Positions 1 to 6,441 of a DNA stretch of 8,430 nt are shown piece after piece. Source of the DNA: Candidatus Kapaibacterium sp. (GTDB lineage: Bacteria; Bacteroidota; Ignavibacteria; Kapaibacteriales; Kapaibacteriaceae); the NCBI GenBank assembly GCA_030830285.1, contig JAURNF010000136.1, positions 1-8,430 of the forward strand, read 5' to 3'. The stretch's first letter is position 1, and every line of letters starts with the position of its first letter. The notes beneath the pieces are model-generated. The model was not told where the DNA came from, searched no databases, and was given only the letters and a program-made list of their open reading frames with translations. The translations under genes were made by a program, and so were the position numbers.

Positions 1-441
1 CACGAGGAAGTTCTTCTGCATCACTGGGCGACGCAAATCCAGGTAGCGATGCGTGAGTCGGAGCTCTTCGTTTGTTCCGAGATCATCGACAACGTCGAAG
101 GGCGGGACCTCAGCAGGGTTGATGATGCCGACCTCATCAACGAGTACTTCCACGAGTCCACTTGGAATACGTGGATTTGGGTTCTCACGCATACGCACAG
201 TGCCCTTCACCCATAGCACATACTCACCACGAACCTCGTGAATTGAAGCTCCCACCTCGGGCGTGTACGACGAGTCGATCACAACTTGTGCGATGCCTTC
301 ACGATCTCGAAGATCAATGAAGATGATCCCGCCGTAATCGCGGCGAGCATTCACCCATCCGTTGAGAACAATAGACGAACCAACATGCTCCGGTCGGAGC
401 TGTCCGCATAGAATTGTGCGTTGTTGAAAGTGCATGGACAT
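1..441 (-). CDS. aspS: Aspartyl-tRNA synthetase, N-terminal part (runs off the left edge)
   Basis: Class II aminoacyl-tRNA synthetase that charges tRNA-Asp with aspartate in the cytoplasm. The 147 visible residues cover the N-terminal OB-fold anticodon-binding domain and the start of the hinge to the catalytic core. Recognisable pieces are GQLRPEHVG (about residues 13-21), GWVNARRDYGGIIFIDLRDR (28-47), the VKGTVRMR strand with the NPNPRIPSGLVEV segment, and the hinge LRLTHRYLDLRRP (127-139), all typical of bacterial AspRS. The class II catalytic motifs lie beyond the window, so AspRS versus non-discriminating Asp/Asn-RS cannot be decided. The start is ATG at 441, or a second in-frame ATG at 435; no good Shine-Dalgarno favours either. 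It lies 52 bp downstream of the GT9 gene on the same strand with no clear terminator between, so read-through from that gene is possible. Confidence 0.95.
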   Translation of the reverse strand, partial: MSMHFQQRTILCGQLRPEHVGSSIVLNGWVNARRDYGGIIFIDLRDREGIAQVVIDSSYTPEVGASIHEVRGEYVLWVKGTVRMRENPNPRIPSGLVEVLVDEVGIINPAEVPPFDVVDDLGTNEELRLTHRYLDLRRPVMQKNFLV

Positions 442-493
442 TGGAGCGTGGGTGCTAATAAGTGTTCGGGCCGTGTTGGCCGTGGGCGAGAAT

Positions 494-1609
494 TTACGAA
501 GCCTTTGGGTAGATGCCGGTGATTTCAGTGATCATCGCTACCAGTCGTTCAGCGACGTCATCTACTGGTATCGACGCAAGTGGCGCATTATGAGCAATGC
601 ATGACCAACTGCGGGTGGCATACGGATACCATGGCAAGAGCCGTCGATCATCTTGTGCAAACAGCACAACCGTCGGAATGTTCCAAGCCGCAGCAACATG
701 CACAGCCGATGTGTCTGGGGTAAAGAACATGTCACATCGACCTATTGCCCTGGCAAAATCACGGAAGGATGGCATCGGTGGAAGCAGATCAAAACCAAGT
801 GCTGTTGCAATCCGTTGCGCGATATCATGGTGATGAGGTGCAGACATTACTACCACCTGAAGACGTCCGGATGCAAGCTGATCTGCATACGCTTGTGCGA
901 TGACGTGTAGTGCCCTGCTAAGCTCATCTTCTGGGTACATCCGATCGACATCAGAACCAGATATGTTGATACCGAGAACAAACATCTGTCCAGAATTCGG
1001 AGCCGATGTTCGTGGCGTAGCGTCTGGCATGCACGGACGCAAGTCTTCACGTGCAATGTCGAACCCGAGGGGCCACACAACACGTGCAATGCGCTCGACG
1101 ATGTGTACTGATGTTCGGTCAGCAAGTGGAACAACGTGCGAATACACACGCCGGTTCTCCTTGTCAACACCAATGGCCAGAGGAGCGCGCGATCCTTGAA
1201 TCAGCAGTCCAGATGTCGATGACGGATTATCCATGAGATCAATCACAATGTCGTACCGACACCGTCGAAGTTCACGACGCAGTCTGAACAGATCGAAGAT
1301 TGACTTCTGGAAGAGATGAATCCTATCGAGATAGGGCTCAACAGTATAACTCACAGCACTGTTGTTCGTCGACAGCACCATGCCGATGGTAGCTTTTGGA
1401 TAGTGCGCACGAATTGCTTGTACGATTGGCGTGCTCACAAGGACATCGCCAATTCGATCCTGACGCAGCAGAAGAATTCGCGATGTGGGCGTAATGATTG
1501 GAATCTCAGTTGGCGACGCGACCACGATTGGGTCAGTCCCTCGCGTGACCCACCCATTGTATCGCCTGCGAACCGCAAGCTCCAATCGCTTTATCCACGA
1601 TTCAGCCAT
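494..1609 (-). CDS. Glycosyltransferase family 9 protein (heptosyltransferase-like)
   Basis: A 371-residue GT-B fold glycosyltransferase of the GT9 family, whose known members transfer ADP-heptose and related sugars to the lipopolysaccharide core at the inner face of the cytoplasmic membrane. The N-terminal signature ILLLRQDRIGDVLVSTP lies at residues 45-61, with D55 in the position of the catalytic Asp of WaaC-type enzymes. The C-terminal donor-site signature is TPDTSAVHVAAA (297-308) followed by IPTVVLF, equivalent to the family pattern DTGxxHxAxAxxxPxxxLF. About 44 basic residues precede the first beta strand, a longer leader than in enterobacterial WaaC or WaaF. There is no signal peptide or membrane helix. 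Its ATG lies inside the last codons of the upstream GT4 gene (8-bp overlap), indicating translational coupling. The sugar donor and acceptor cannot be told from sequence. Confidence 0.88.
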   Translation of the reverse strand: MAESWIKRLELAVRRRYNGWVTRGTDPIVVASPTEIPIITPTSRILLLRQDRIGDVLVSTPIVQAIRAHYPKATIGMVLSTNNSAVSYTVEPYLDRIHLFQKSIFDLFRLRRELRRCRYDIVIDLMDNPSSTSGLLIQGSRAPLAIGVDKENRRVYSHVVPLADRTSVHIVERIARVVWPLGFDIAREDLRPCMPDATPRTSAPNSGQMFVLGINISGSDVDRMYPEDELSRALHVIAQAYADQLASGRLQVVVMSAPHHHDIAQRIATALGFDLLPPMPSFRDFARAIGRCDMFFTPDTSAVHVAAAWNIPTVVLFAQDDRRLLPWYPYATRSWSCIAHNAPLASIPVDDVAERLVAMITEITGIYPKAS

Positions 1610-2747
1610 GAGTTCCTACCACACTTCGGTAGACATCGAGCGTCGCTTGCGCAGTAGCCTTCCAGGTAAACGCCGACGATTGCACGAGCCCTCGCTCGCG
1701 CATCATTGACACCAGTTCATCATCATCGATGCAGCGCTGCATAGCGCTCGCGATATCATCAACCGACATTGGATCGACGTACAGCGCTGCATCGCCCCCT
1801 ACTTCAGGAAGCGACGTGGTTGACGACGTGATAACCGGACAGCCGCATTTCATCGCCTCGATAACAGGCAATCCAAAGCCCTCACCAAGCGTCGCAAACG
1901 CGAGTGCCCGCGCTGAGGACAAGAGTTGCACAATCTCGCTTGTCGCCACATCCTTGAGAATGCGAACGGAACCGTCCTGAAACTTCTGCAATCGTGCTGA
2001 ACGAAAGCGCTCAATTGCATCGTCTCCCCCAGCGAGGACAAGCACGAAGTTCACTGCCGAACGCACGCCAGCTGGAAGCATATTCCAAGCATCGAGCATG
2101 CGATCCAAGTTTTTTCGTCCATCCAGCCGACCAATGAAGAGCAGATATGGGTGTTCAATTCCGAATCGCGTTTGCACTGACTCGGTCATAGGCGTGGGAG
2201 TAAACTCGTCGCTGGCCGCAAGGGGCGTAACGTGAATCGGACCCGTGTACCACGGAAAGTGCTTGCGGATCGTCGATGCCACATACGCCGACGGACACAT
2301 AACGGCGGACGCTGCCCGTAACTGCCTGGCGATACGGCGAGGGAATTTCGACTTTAACGTCCCCTCGATTCCCATCGCATCATACATCGGGAACAAATCG
2401 TGGATTGTAACCACCAACGGGCGCTTGTGTGGAAGCACCTTCTGCGGACCAAGAATATGAACCAGATCCACGTTCGCAGCGGCAGCATCCCACTGCCTGC
2501 GTTGCATAACACGCATAAACCGGCGAAGGGGCGCCCCAAGCGCTCGTTCATGCGACAGCACATCACGGACGTCAATGCTTTCGCCACGCCCGAAATAGCC
2601 TTCAAGCGCTGCTGTTGAATCCTTACTGCCGATAAGCGTGGCAACAACTCCCTGATCAAGAGCGGTCAGCGCACGGATAACCTCACGAGAGTATCGTTCG
2701 ATACCGCTTCGCCCTAACACTGCACTCGCGTCGAATGCTACGTTCAT
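1602..2747 (-). CDS. Glycosyltransferase family 4 protein (GT-B fold, retaining)
   Basis: A 381-residue retaining glycosyltransferase that uses a nucleotide-sugar donor, probably for surface polysaccharide or lipopolysaccharide. The N-terminal acceptor domain starts MNVAFDASAV and carries GIERYSREVI (residues 15-24), the usual glycine-containing first loop of GT4 enzymes, and VVTIHDLFP (112-120). The C-terminal donor domain begins at LLFIGRLDGRKN (202-213) and holds the E-x7-E donor-binding motif as EGFGLPVIE (289-297), followed by AMKCGCPVI and SLPEVGGDAALYVDP. Length is normal for the family and both Rossmann domains look intact. The start is ATG at 2747, 33 bp after the small ABM-like gene. 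The 3' end overlaps the GT9 start codon. No transmembrane helix is visible, so it probably works at the cytoplasmic face of the membrane. Substrate specificity is unknown. Confidence 0.92.
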   Translation of the reverse strand: MNVAFDASAVLGRSGIERYSREVIRALTALDQGVVATLIGSKDSTAALEGYFGRGESIDVRDVLSHERALGAPLRRFMRVMQRRQWDAAAANVDLVHILGPQKVLPHKRPLVVTIHDLFPMYDAMGIEGTLKSKFPRRIARQLRAASAVMCPSAYVASTIRKHFPWYTGPIHVTPLAASDEFTPTPMTESVQTRFGIEHPYLLFIGRLDGRKNLDRMLDAWNMLPAGVRSAVNFVLVLAGGDDAIERFRSARLQKFQDGSVRILKDVATSEIVQLLSSARALAFATLGEGFGLPVIEAMKCGCPVITSSTTSLPEVGGDAALYVDPMSVDDIASAMQRCIDDDELVSMMRERGLVQSSAFTWKATAQATLDVYRSVVGTHG

Positions 2748-2780
2748 GAGTATCCGACGAAATGAACAGAACGCTGGGAG

Positions 2781-3071
2781 TTAGGCAACCTCAGTGGAGA
2801 CTGCATAGACAACATTCGAAGCCAATGCGTAGATCTTTTCGATCGACGCTGCGATTGGCGCAGTTGCCTCTGGGTCGTCAGATGCTTCGTAGGCTTCCAC
2901 GGACGGATACACGTACACTTCTTCGAAGTGATTGTGCTTGCCCTTCGTCTCGTACAACGAAAACGTTGTCTCGGAACCAGCATAGAATGCTCGCACAGCT
3001 GCAACAGCAGCCAGGTACTCTGGACGCTTGCCATCTGGAATTGAGTACGATACTCGGAACAGTACCTTCAT
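2781..3071 (-). CDS. Small ABM-like (dimeric alpha/beta barrel) hypothetical protein
   Basis: A 96-residue acidic soluble protein with no signal peptide or membrane helix. The order strand (MKVLFRVSYS), helix (RPEYLAAVAAVRAFYAG, about 16-32), strand (TTFSLYET), strand (FEEVYVYPS), helix (VEAYEASDD and on), then a final helix-strand, fits the ferredoxin-like fold of antibiotic biosynthesis monooxygenase (ABM) and related stress-responsive dimeric barrels. The YPSVEAYEASDDPEA stretch matches the usual aromatic-S-x-E-A-aromatic pattern of that superfamily. No cofactor residues can be assigned, so oxygenase activity is not claimed. This frame was preferred over an overlapping minus-strand frame because its composition and secondary structure are protein-like and it follows a possible AAGGG ribosome site 8 nt before the ATG. 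It is the first gene of a block with the two glycosyltransferases and has a putative promoter just upstream. Confidence 0.72.
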   Translation of the reverse strand: MKVLFRVSYSIPDGKRPEYLAAVAAVRAFYAGSETTFSLYETKGKHNHFEEVYVYPSVEAYEASDDPEATAPIAASIEKIYALASNVVYAVSTEVA

Positions 3072-3096
3072 GCGAATGACCCTTGGTGAATATCAA

Positions 3097-3104
3097 CAAA
3101 AATA
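3097..3104 (-). promoter_or_regulatory. Putative Bacteroidota-type -7 element TATTTTTG before the ABM-like gene
   Basis: Read on the minus strand, these bases are TATTTTTG, an exact fit to the Bacteroidota primary-sigma -7 consensus TAnnTTTG. The element lies 25 bp upstream of the ABM-like start codon at 3071, in the 72-bp gap after E1-beta, giving a short leader of about 18-20 nt. I see no TTG at the usual -33 spacing, so the promoter is a half match. Confidence 0.45.
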
Positions 3105-3143
3105 CGTCGGACGGCCTGTACCTGCTGCCGAACTTTTCAACAC

Positions 3144-4115
3144 TCAGAAGCTACACAACTCCCGCACGGCGGTCTGAATCTTCTCGGCATTCGGCAAAAC
3201 GGCTTGCTCGAGTGATGGCGCAAACGGCGTAGGACTGTCAAACGCTGCGATACGCCGAACTGGTGCGTCAAGATACCGGAACGCCGTATCGGCGATTCGC
3301 GCCGCTATCTCGCCACCAAATCCTGCGGTGAGCACGGCTTCATGTGCAACGAGAACACGTCCGGTCTTCCGAACCGACTGAAACACCGTTTCTTCATCGA
3401 ATGGAACGAGCGTACGAATATCGACGACCTCAAGTTCGATGCCCTCACTCGCAAGCGCATCTGCAGCTGCCAATGCCATGTGCACTGCCGAACCATAGGC
3501 GATCACACTGCAGTGCGTTCCGGTACGAACTACCCGAGCTTGACCCAATGGAACGATGTGCTCACCCTCAGGTACCTCGCCCTTGATCTTACGATAGAGC
3601 CCCTTATGCTCAAAGAACACAACGGGATCATTATCACGAATCGAAGCAATCATCAATCCTTTTGCATCATCGGGAAACGCTGGGCACACCACCTTGATGC
3701 CGGTAGCGTGTGCAAACCATGCCTCTGCGTTGCGACTATGGAATGGATTGCCGCCAACACCGCCTCCAGACGGACCGCGCACGACCATCGGCACGGGAAG
3801 GCCCCACCGGTATGCAGTTGTGCCCGCAACGGTCACGACCTGGTTAAAGCCATTCGTGATGAAATCCATGAATTGCATTTCGACGATGGGACGCATGCCA
3901 TTTAAAGATGCACCGATCGCTGAACCAATAATTGCTGCCTCACTAATTGGAGCATCGATAATACGCTTGGAGCCGAACTCATCCAGAAAGCCTTTCGTGA
4001 CTTTGAACGCGCCGCCGTACGCACCGATATCCTCACCGATCATAAAAACACGTTCGTCACGACGCATTTCATGTCGCATGGCATCAGCAATAGCTTCGAG
4101 GTAGGTCATTTGCAT
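3144..4115 (-). CDS. 2-oxoacid dehydrogenase E1 component, beta subunit
   Basis: Beta subunit of the thiamine-diphosphate-dependent, alpha2beta2-type E1 of a pyruvate, branched-chain 2-oxoacid or acetoin dehydrogenase complex in the cytoplasm. At 323 residues it has the usual family length of about 325. It begins MTYLEAIADAM and shows MIGEDIGAYGGAFKVTKG (25-42), DAPISEAAIIGSAIG (54-68) with E59 as the expected ThDP N1' partner, and GGNPFHSRNAEAWF (121-134) with the conserved active-site His at 126. The C-terminal transketolase domain follows at LEVVDIRTLVPFDEETV and VAHEA. The frame stays open upstream to 4217, but the protein there overlaps the end of E1-alpha and has no family similarity, so ATG 4115 (or 4109) is chosen. 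The gap to the E1-alpha stop is 22 bp and the two genes are surely one operon. Confidence 0.94.
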   Translation of the reverse strand: MQMTYLEAIADAMRHEMRRDERVFMIGEDIGAYGGAFKVTKGFLDEFGSKRIIDAPISEAAIIGSAIGASLNGMRPIVEMQFMDFITNGFNQVVTVAGTTAYRWGLPVPMVVRGPSGGGVGGNPFHSRNAEAWFAHATGIKVVCPAFPDDAKGLMIASIRDNDPVVFFEHKGLYRKIKGEVPEGEHIVPLGQARVVRTGTHCSVIAYGSAVHMALAAADALASEGIELEVVDIRTLVPFDEETVFQSVRKTGRVLVAHEAVLTAGFGGEIAARIADTAFRYLDAPVRRIAAFDSPTPFAPSLEQAVLPNAEKIQTAVRELCSF

Positions 4116-4137
4116 GGGTTGTGTGCTTTCTTGACGA

Positions 4138-5154
4138 TCAGACCGACATAAACACGTTCTTGAATCCTTCTTCTGCTGCTGGCCATGGACGCTCCAGGGC
4201 TCGGTCGATCGCGGCAATCATGTTGGCAAGTGTTGCTTCACGCAGTGCAGTAATCTCATCGGCGGTCATCACGCCGTCGTTTACAATTCGTGTGATGTAC
4301 GTCTCAACTGGATCTTTTGCACTCCACTCTTCGAGCAGCTCCTTCGGTACATACGAGAAGTCATCATGCTCGGCATGACCGCGCATGCGCATGGTCTTTG
4401 TCTCAATCAGCGAAGGACCCTCTCCACGACGTGCACGCTCGACAGCTTCCTTGCAGGTTGCATACACGAGCTCCACGTCTGTGCCATCGATTGTCGTTCC
4501 ATACATCCCATAGCCGATTGCTCGATCACTCAGACGCTCACATGCAAACTCCAACGAGTTTGGCGTTGAATACGCGTACTGATTGTTCTCGATGATCAGG
4601 ATCAATGGAATCTTGTGAACGGCTGCAAAATTGAGTGCCTCGTGTACTTCGCCGACCTGAGCACCGCCATCACCAATGAAGGTCAAGGATACCGTTGTAA
4701 CACCCCGAAGCTGGTCGGCAAGGCTAAACCCAGCGGCTACGGGTATCATTGCACCGAGATGCGATACGTTCCCGTAAATCCTCCGTGCGGGATCTGCATA
4801 GTGTCCGGTACCATCCGTGCCCCGCATCTGACTGCCCTCGCGCGCAAGGTGGTTCACCATGAGCTGGTCCAGATCCTGACCGAAGACGAAATGGGAGCCG
4901 ATGTTACGGTGCATAGGAAACAGCACATCCTGTGCGGTGTCGAGCGCATACGCACTGCCGACACTCACAGCCTCGTTACCCAGCTGAGAGTATACACCAC
5001 CAAATGCCTTGCCCTGACGGTACAGGCGAAGCATCGCCGTATCGAATTCGCGAGCCATGAGCATGTATGTCAGGATCTCCTTGCGTTGATCTGACGTCAA
5101 ACCTGATGAGGGTGAGGACGCTGTTCGACCGGCCGAGCGTTGTTTTGACTTCAT
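4138..5154 (-). CDS. 2-oxoacid dehydrogenase E1 component, alpha subunit
   Basis: ThDP-binding alpha subunit of a heterotetrameric 2-oxoacid dehydrogenase E1, which decarboxylates the 2-oxoacid and passes the acyl group to a lipoyl E2. Of its 338 residues the first 20 are a Ser/Lys-rich tail. Then come MLMAREFDTAMLRLYRQGK (31-49) and GNEAVSVGSAYAL (59-71). The ThDP/Mg motif runs from GDG (161-163) through GEVHEALNFAAVHKIP to NN (190-191). MRMRGHAEHDD (255-265) corresponds to the loop that is phosphorylated in eukaryotic homologues. The sequence TGHYAD replaces the GxMH-type signature of PDH and acetoin enzymes, so pyruvate, branched-chain 2-oxoacids or acetoin cannot be separated here. E2 and E3 genes are absent from the window. 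ATG 5154 is preceded by no Shine-Dalgarno, but a -7-like box lies 23 bp upstream, overlapping the preceding terminator's T-rich tail. Confidence 0.94.
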   Translation of the reverse strand: MKSKQRSAGRTASSPSSGLTSDQRKEILTYMLMAREFDTAMLRLYRQGKAFGGVYSQLGNEAVSVGSAYALDTAQDVLFPMHRNIGSHFVFGQDLDQLMVNHLAREGSQMRGTDGTGHYADPARRIYGNVSHLGAMIPVAAGFSLADQLRGVTTVSLTFIGDGGAQVGEVHEALNFAAVHKIPLILIIENNQYAYSTPNSLEFACERLSDRAIGYGMYGTTIDGTDVELVYATCKEAVERARRGEGPSLIETKTMRMRGHAEHDDFSYVPKELLEEWSAKDPVETYITRIVNDGVMTADEITALREATLANMIAAIDRALERPWPAAEEGFKNVFMSV

Positions 5155-5176
5155 GATTGCGTATTGATGTGGAGTA

Positions 5177-5184
5177 CAAAACTA
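5177..5184 (-). promoter_or_regulatory. Putative -7 element TAGTTTTG before E1-alpha
   Basis: The minus-strand reading is TAGTTTTG, an exact fit to TAnnTTTG, 22 bp upstream of the E1-alpha ATG, implying a leader of roughly 15-17 nt. It begins only 3 bases after the terminator hairpin, so its T-rich sequence may double as the terminator's U tract. No -33 TTG is seen at normal spacing, because that place is taken by the hairpin. Confidence 0.4.
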
Positions 5185-5187
5185 CAA

Positions 5188-5218
5188 CCGCCCCACCGAA
5201 GCTAGTTCGATGAGGCGG
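5188..5218 (-). terminator. Strong hairpin terminator after the cytochrome c gene
   Basis: In minus-strand RNA a 13-pair stem forms between two 13-base arms (5206-5218 and 5188-5200) around the 5-base loop CUAGC. Eleven pairs are Watson-Crick and two are G-U. On the plus strand the same two positions become C/A mismatches, so the stem is better in minus-strand RNA, as expected for a signal serving the cytochrome c gene, whose stop lies about 20 bp upstream. The downstream tail is UUGUAGUUUU, T-rich but not a pure U run, so termination may be partial. Confidence 0.65.
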
Positions 5219-5239
5219 CAAATGTTTTTCTCTTCGTAC

Positions 5240-5656
5240 TTACTTCTTCTTGTGCTTCTTGACATCCGCAACAGTCACAACCGTGCCCTTGTTACCCCAA
5301 GAGTTGTAGACGTATGTTAGAACGCCGGCGATATCCTCGTCTGTGTACTTCTTCGGAAGCGGCGCCATTACGCCGTTGTATTCCTTACCATTCACTTTAA
5401 GCTTGCCACTCTTGCCATTGACAACTTCCTTGATGATCTGTGGCATCGGAGTCTTTGCCAGATAGTCACTCTTGGCAAGCGGTGGATACACGGTGCCAAG
5501 ACCCTGACCCGTTGCCTGATGGCAGGTCTTGCAATACTCGTTGTACACCTTTTGACCACGCGCCATCGAAGCTGCCTTATCTTGCGCCAGTCCGGTTGTT
5601 ACAAATGCGAGGGTGCAGGCTACTGTAAGCGCAACACCAATAAACTTCTTCTTCAT
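5240..5656 (-). CDS. Periplasmic monoheme cytochrome c (class I)
   Basis: A 138-residue secreted electron carrier. A Sec signal peptide is evident: MKKKF, a hydrophobic core to about residue 22, and a likely cut after GLAQ (25). The single heme site is CKTCH at 42-46, and the likely distal heme ligand is M97 in NGVMAPLP. The C-terminal part YTDEDIAGVLTYVYNSWGNK (104-123) is the closing helix typical of class I cytochromes, and the protein ends in a lysine-rich tail (KKHKKK). An upstream in-frame ATG at 5686 would put ten polar residues ahead of the signal peptide, so ATG 5656 is preferred. The gene sits just after the ccoG-fixH-SafE cluster, which suggests it delivers electrons to a terminal oxidase; that role is inferred from position. 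It has its own putative promoter and terminator. Confidence 0.9.
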   Translation of the reverse strand: MKKKFIGVALTVACTLAFVTTGLAQDKAASMARGQKVYNEYCKTCHQATGQGLGTVYPPLAKSDYLAKTPMPQIIKEVVNGKSGKLKVNGKEYNGVMAPLPKKYTDEDIAGVLTYVYNSWGNKGTVVTVADVKKHKKK

Positions 5657-5680
5657 AGATGATTGACTTGAAGATGTGTG

Positions 5681-5690
5681 AAACATGTTT
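5681..5690. promoter_or_regulatory. Perfect 10-bp palindrome in the cytochrome c leader
   Basis: AAACATGTTT is perfectly self-complementary and lies between the putative -7 element and the chosen start codon, about +4 to +13 relative to the expected transcription start. That position suits a repressor operator. It does not match the FNR/CRP-type half sites I know, and a 10-bp palindrome in an AT-rich leader can arise by chance. Confidence 0.25.
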
Positions 5691-5699
5691 GAATCGTCG

Positions 5700-5707
5700 C
5701 AAATATA
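5700..5707 (-). promoter_or_regulatory. Putative -7 element TATATTTG before the cytochrome c gene
   Basis: The minus-strand reading is TATATTTG, an exact match to TAnnTTTG, in the 71-bp gap between the SafE-like gene and the cytochrome c gene. The implied transcription start near 5693 gives a leader of about 37 nt. A small inverted repeat (AGAC, 6-nt loop, GTCT) sits directly upstream. No -33 TTG is present at the usual distance. Confidence 0.5.
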
Positions 5708-5727
5708 AGACCTTTTCGTCTGAATTA

Positions 5728-6441
5728 TTATTTGCCATTACAGCATGTAACGTGCGATGTGTGCGAAACGTTCGCTGGCGACACCAACGGAATTCCGAGT
5801 TCCATTCCACGCAGCATCACGAGTGCACCAACGATAAGCGTCGCAATTGGCAGCACGATTCCAAGACGCATGCCGAAGCGCTGACGTAGCTCGCCTATTC
5901 CTACCGAGATGGCTACGAGTGCCGGCACGGTGCCGAGTCCGAATGCTGACATAAACACGATGCCAGACATGACGTCTCCCCCAGCTGCGCTCCCTATAAG
6001 CGCCGAAGTGACGAGTCCACAAGGCAACAACGCATTCACTGCCCCGAGAAGCACATTTGCGCTACGCCGCCTACCCTTGGATGCATCGAGCGCAACTCTT
6101 CGAATGGGTGCCGTGAATCGATTGATCACTCCACTTGGCACCAGTTGCTTGTGCCAGAGCAACTGCATTACGGCAGTGAGGACCATTCCTACTCCTGCGA
6201 CGATGGAGATAACCTGACCGTACCCGGCCAGATCGATCACGCTAGCTCCAATACCCACCACCGCACCCATTAGGGCGTACATGCCTGTTCTCGAGAGATG
6301 GTAGACAATTCTGTCAAACAAGCGCGATAGTTGCGAACCACTACGCATTGGAAGTGCACTCACGAGTGGACCGCACATACCGACACAATGCATGCTTCCT
6401 GCAACACCCAGCAGTAGACCGCTGATGAGTTCGGTTGTCAC
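5728..6441 (-). CDS. SafE/TauE-like membrane protein of the cbb3 oxidase cluster
   Basis: A 237-residue inner-membrane protein with about six hydrophobic segments (near 5-28, 52-72, 76-96, 127-153, 157-182 and 193-212). It belongs to the family annotated as sulfite exporter TauE/SafE or UreH-like/DsbD-like transmembrane domain. The two signature helices are GSMHCVGMCGP (15-25) with C19 and C23, and NALLPCGL (136-143) with C141, arranged like the paired cysteines of CcdA/DsbD transporters. This suggests redox or metal (perhaps copper) handling; sulfite export is unlikely to be its task here. The tail after the last helix, SHTSHVTCCNGK, adds two His and a Cys pair. The start is GTG at 6441, whose last two bases share the fixH stop codon (GTGA overlap), so translation is coupled. 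Homologues commonly follow fixG-fixH in Bacteroidota cbb3 loci. Confidence 0.85.
   Translation of the reverse strand: MTTELISGLLLGVAGSMHCVGMCGPLVSALPMRSGSQLSRLFDRIVYHLSRTGMYALMGAVVGIGASVIDLAGYGQVISIVAGVGMVLTAVMQLLWHKQLVPSGVINRFTAPIRRVALDASKGRRRSANVLLGAVNALLPCGLVTSALIGSAAGGDVMSGIVFMSAFGLGTVPALVAISVGIGELRQRFGMRLGIVLPIATLIVGALVMLRGMELGIPLVSPANVSHTSHVTCCNGK

Noticed and set aside
469..484. Direct repeat GGCCGTG-TT-GGCCGTG between GT9 and aspS
   Set aside because: Two 7-bp copies in a 52-bp gap can occur by chance. The possible GGCC/GGCC stem is only 4 bp with no T run, so neither a terminator nor an operator can be supported.
2744..3034. 96-codon minus-strand frame overlapping the ABM-like gene
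   Set aside because: It is rich in Arg, Ser and Gln with no fold-like pattern. The overlapping frame from 3071 has normal composition and a plausible ribosome site.
3342..3905. 187-codon plus-strand open frame within E1-beta
   Set aside because: It is antisense to a well-conserved enzyme gene, with Cys/His-rich shadow composition and no ribosome site.
4116..4217. N-terminal extension of E1-beta up to an ATG at 4217
   Set aside because: The extra 34 residues overlap the E1-alpha coding end in another frame and have no similarity to E1-beta, whose family sequence starts at MTYLEA.
4615..5094. 159-codon plus-strand open frame within E1-alpha
   Set aside because: It is antisense to conserved E1-alpha sequence and resembles no family I recognise.
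5657..5686. Start of cytochrome c at ATG 5686
   Set aside because: It would place ten polar residues ahead of a canonical MKKK signal peptide, and it sits very close to the putative transcription start.
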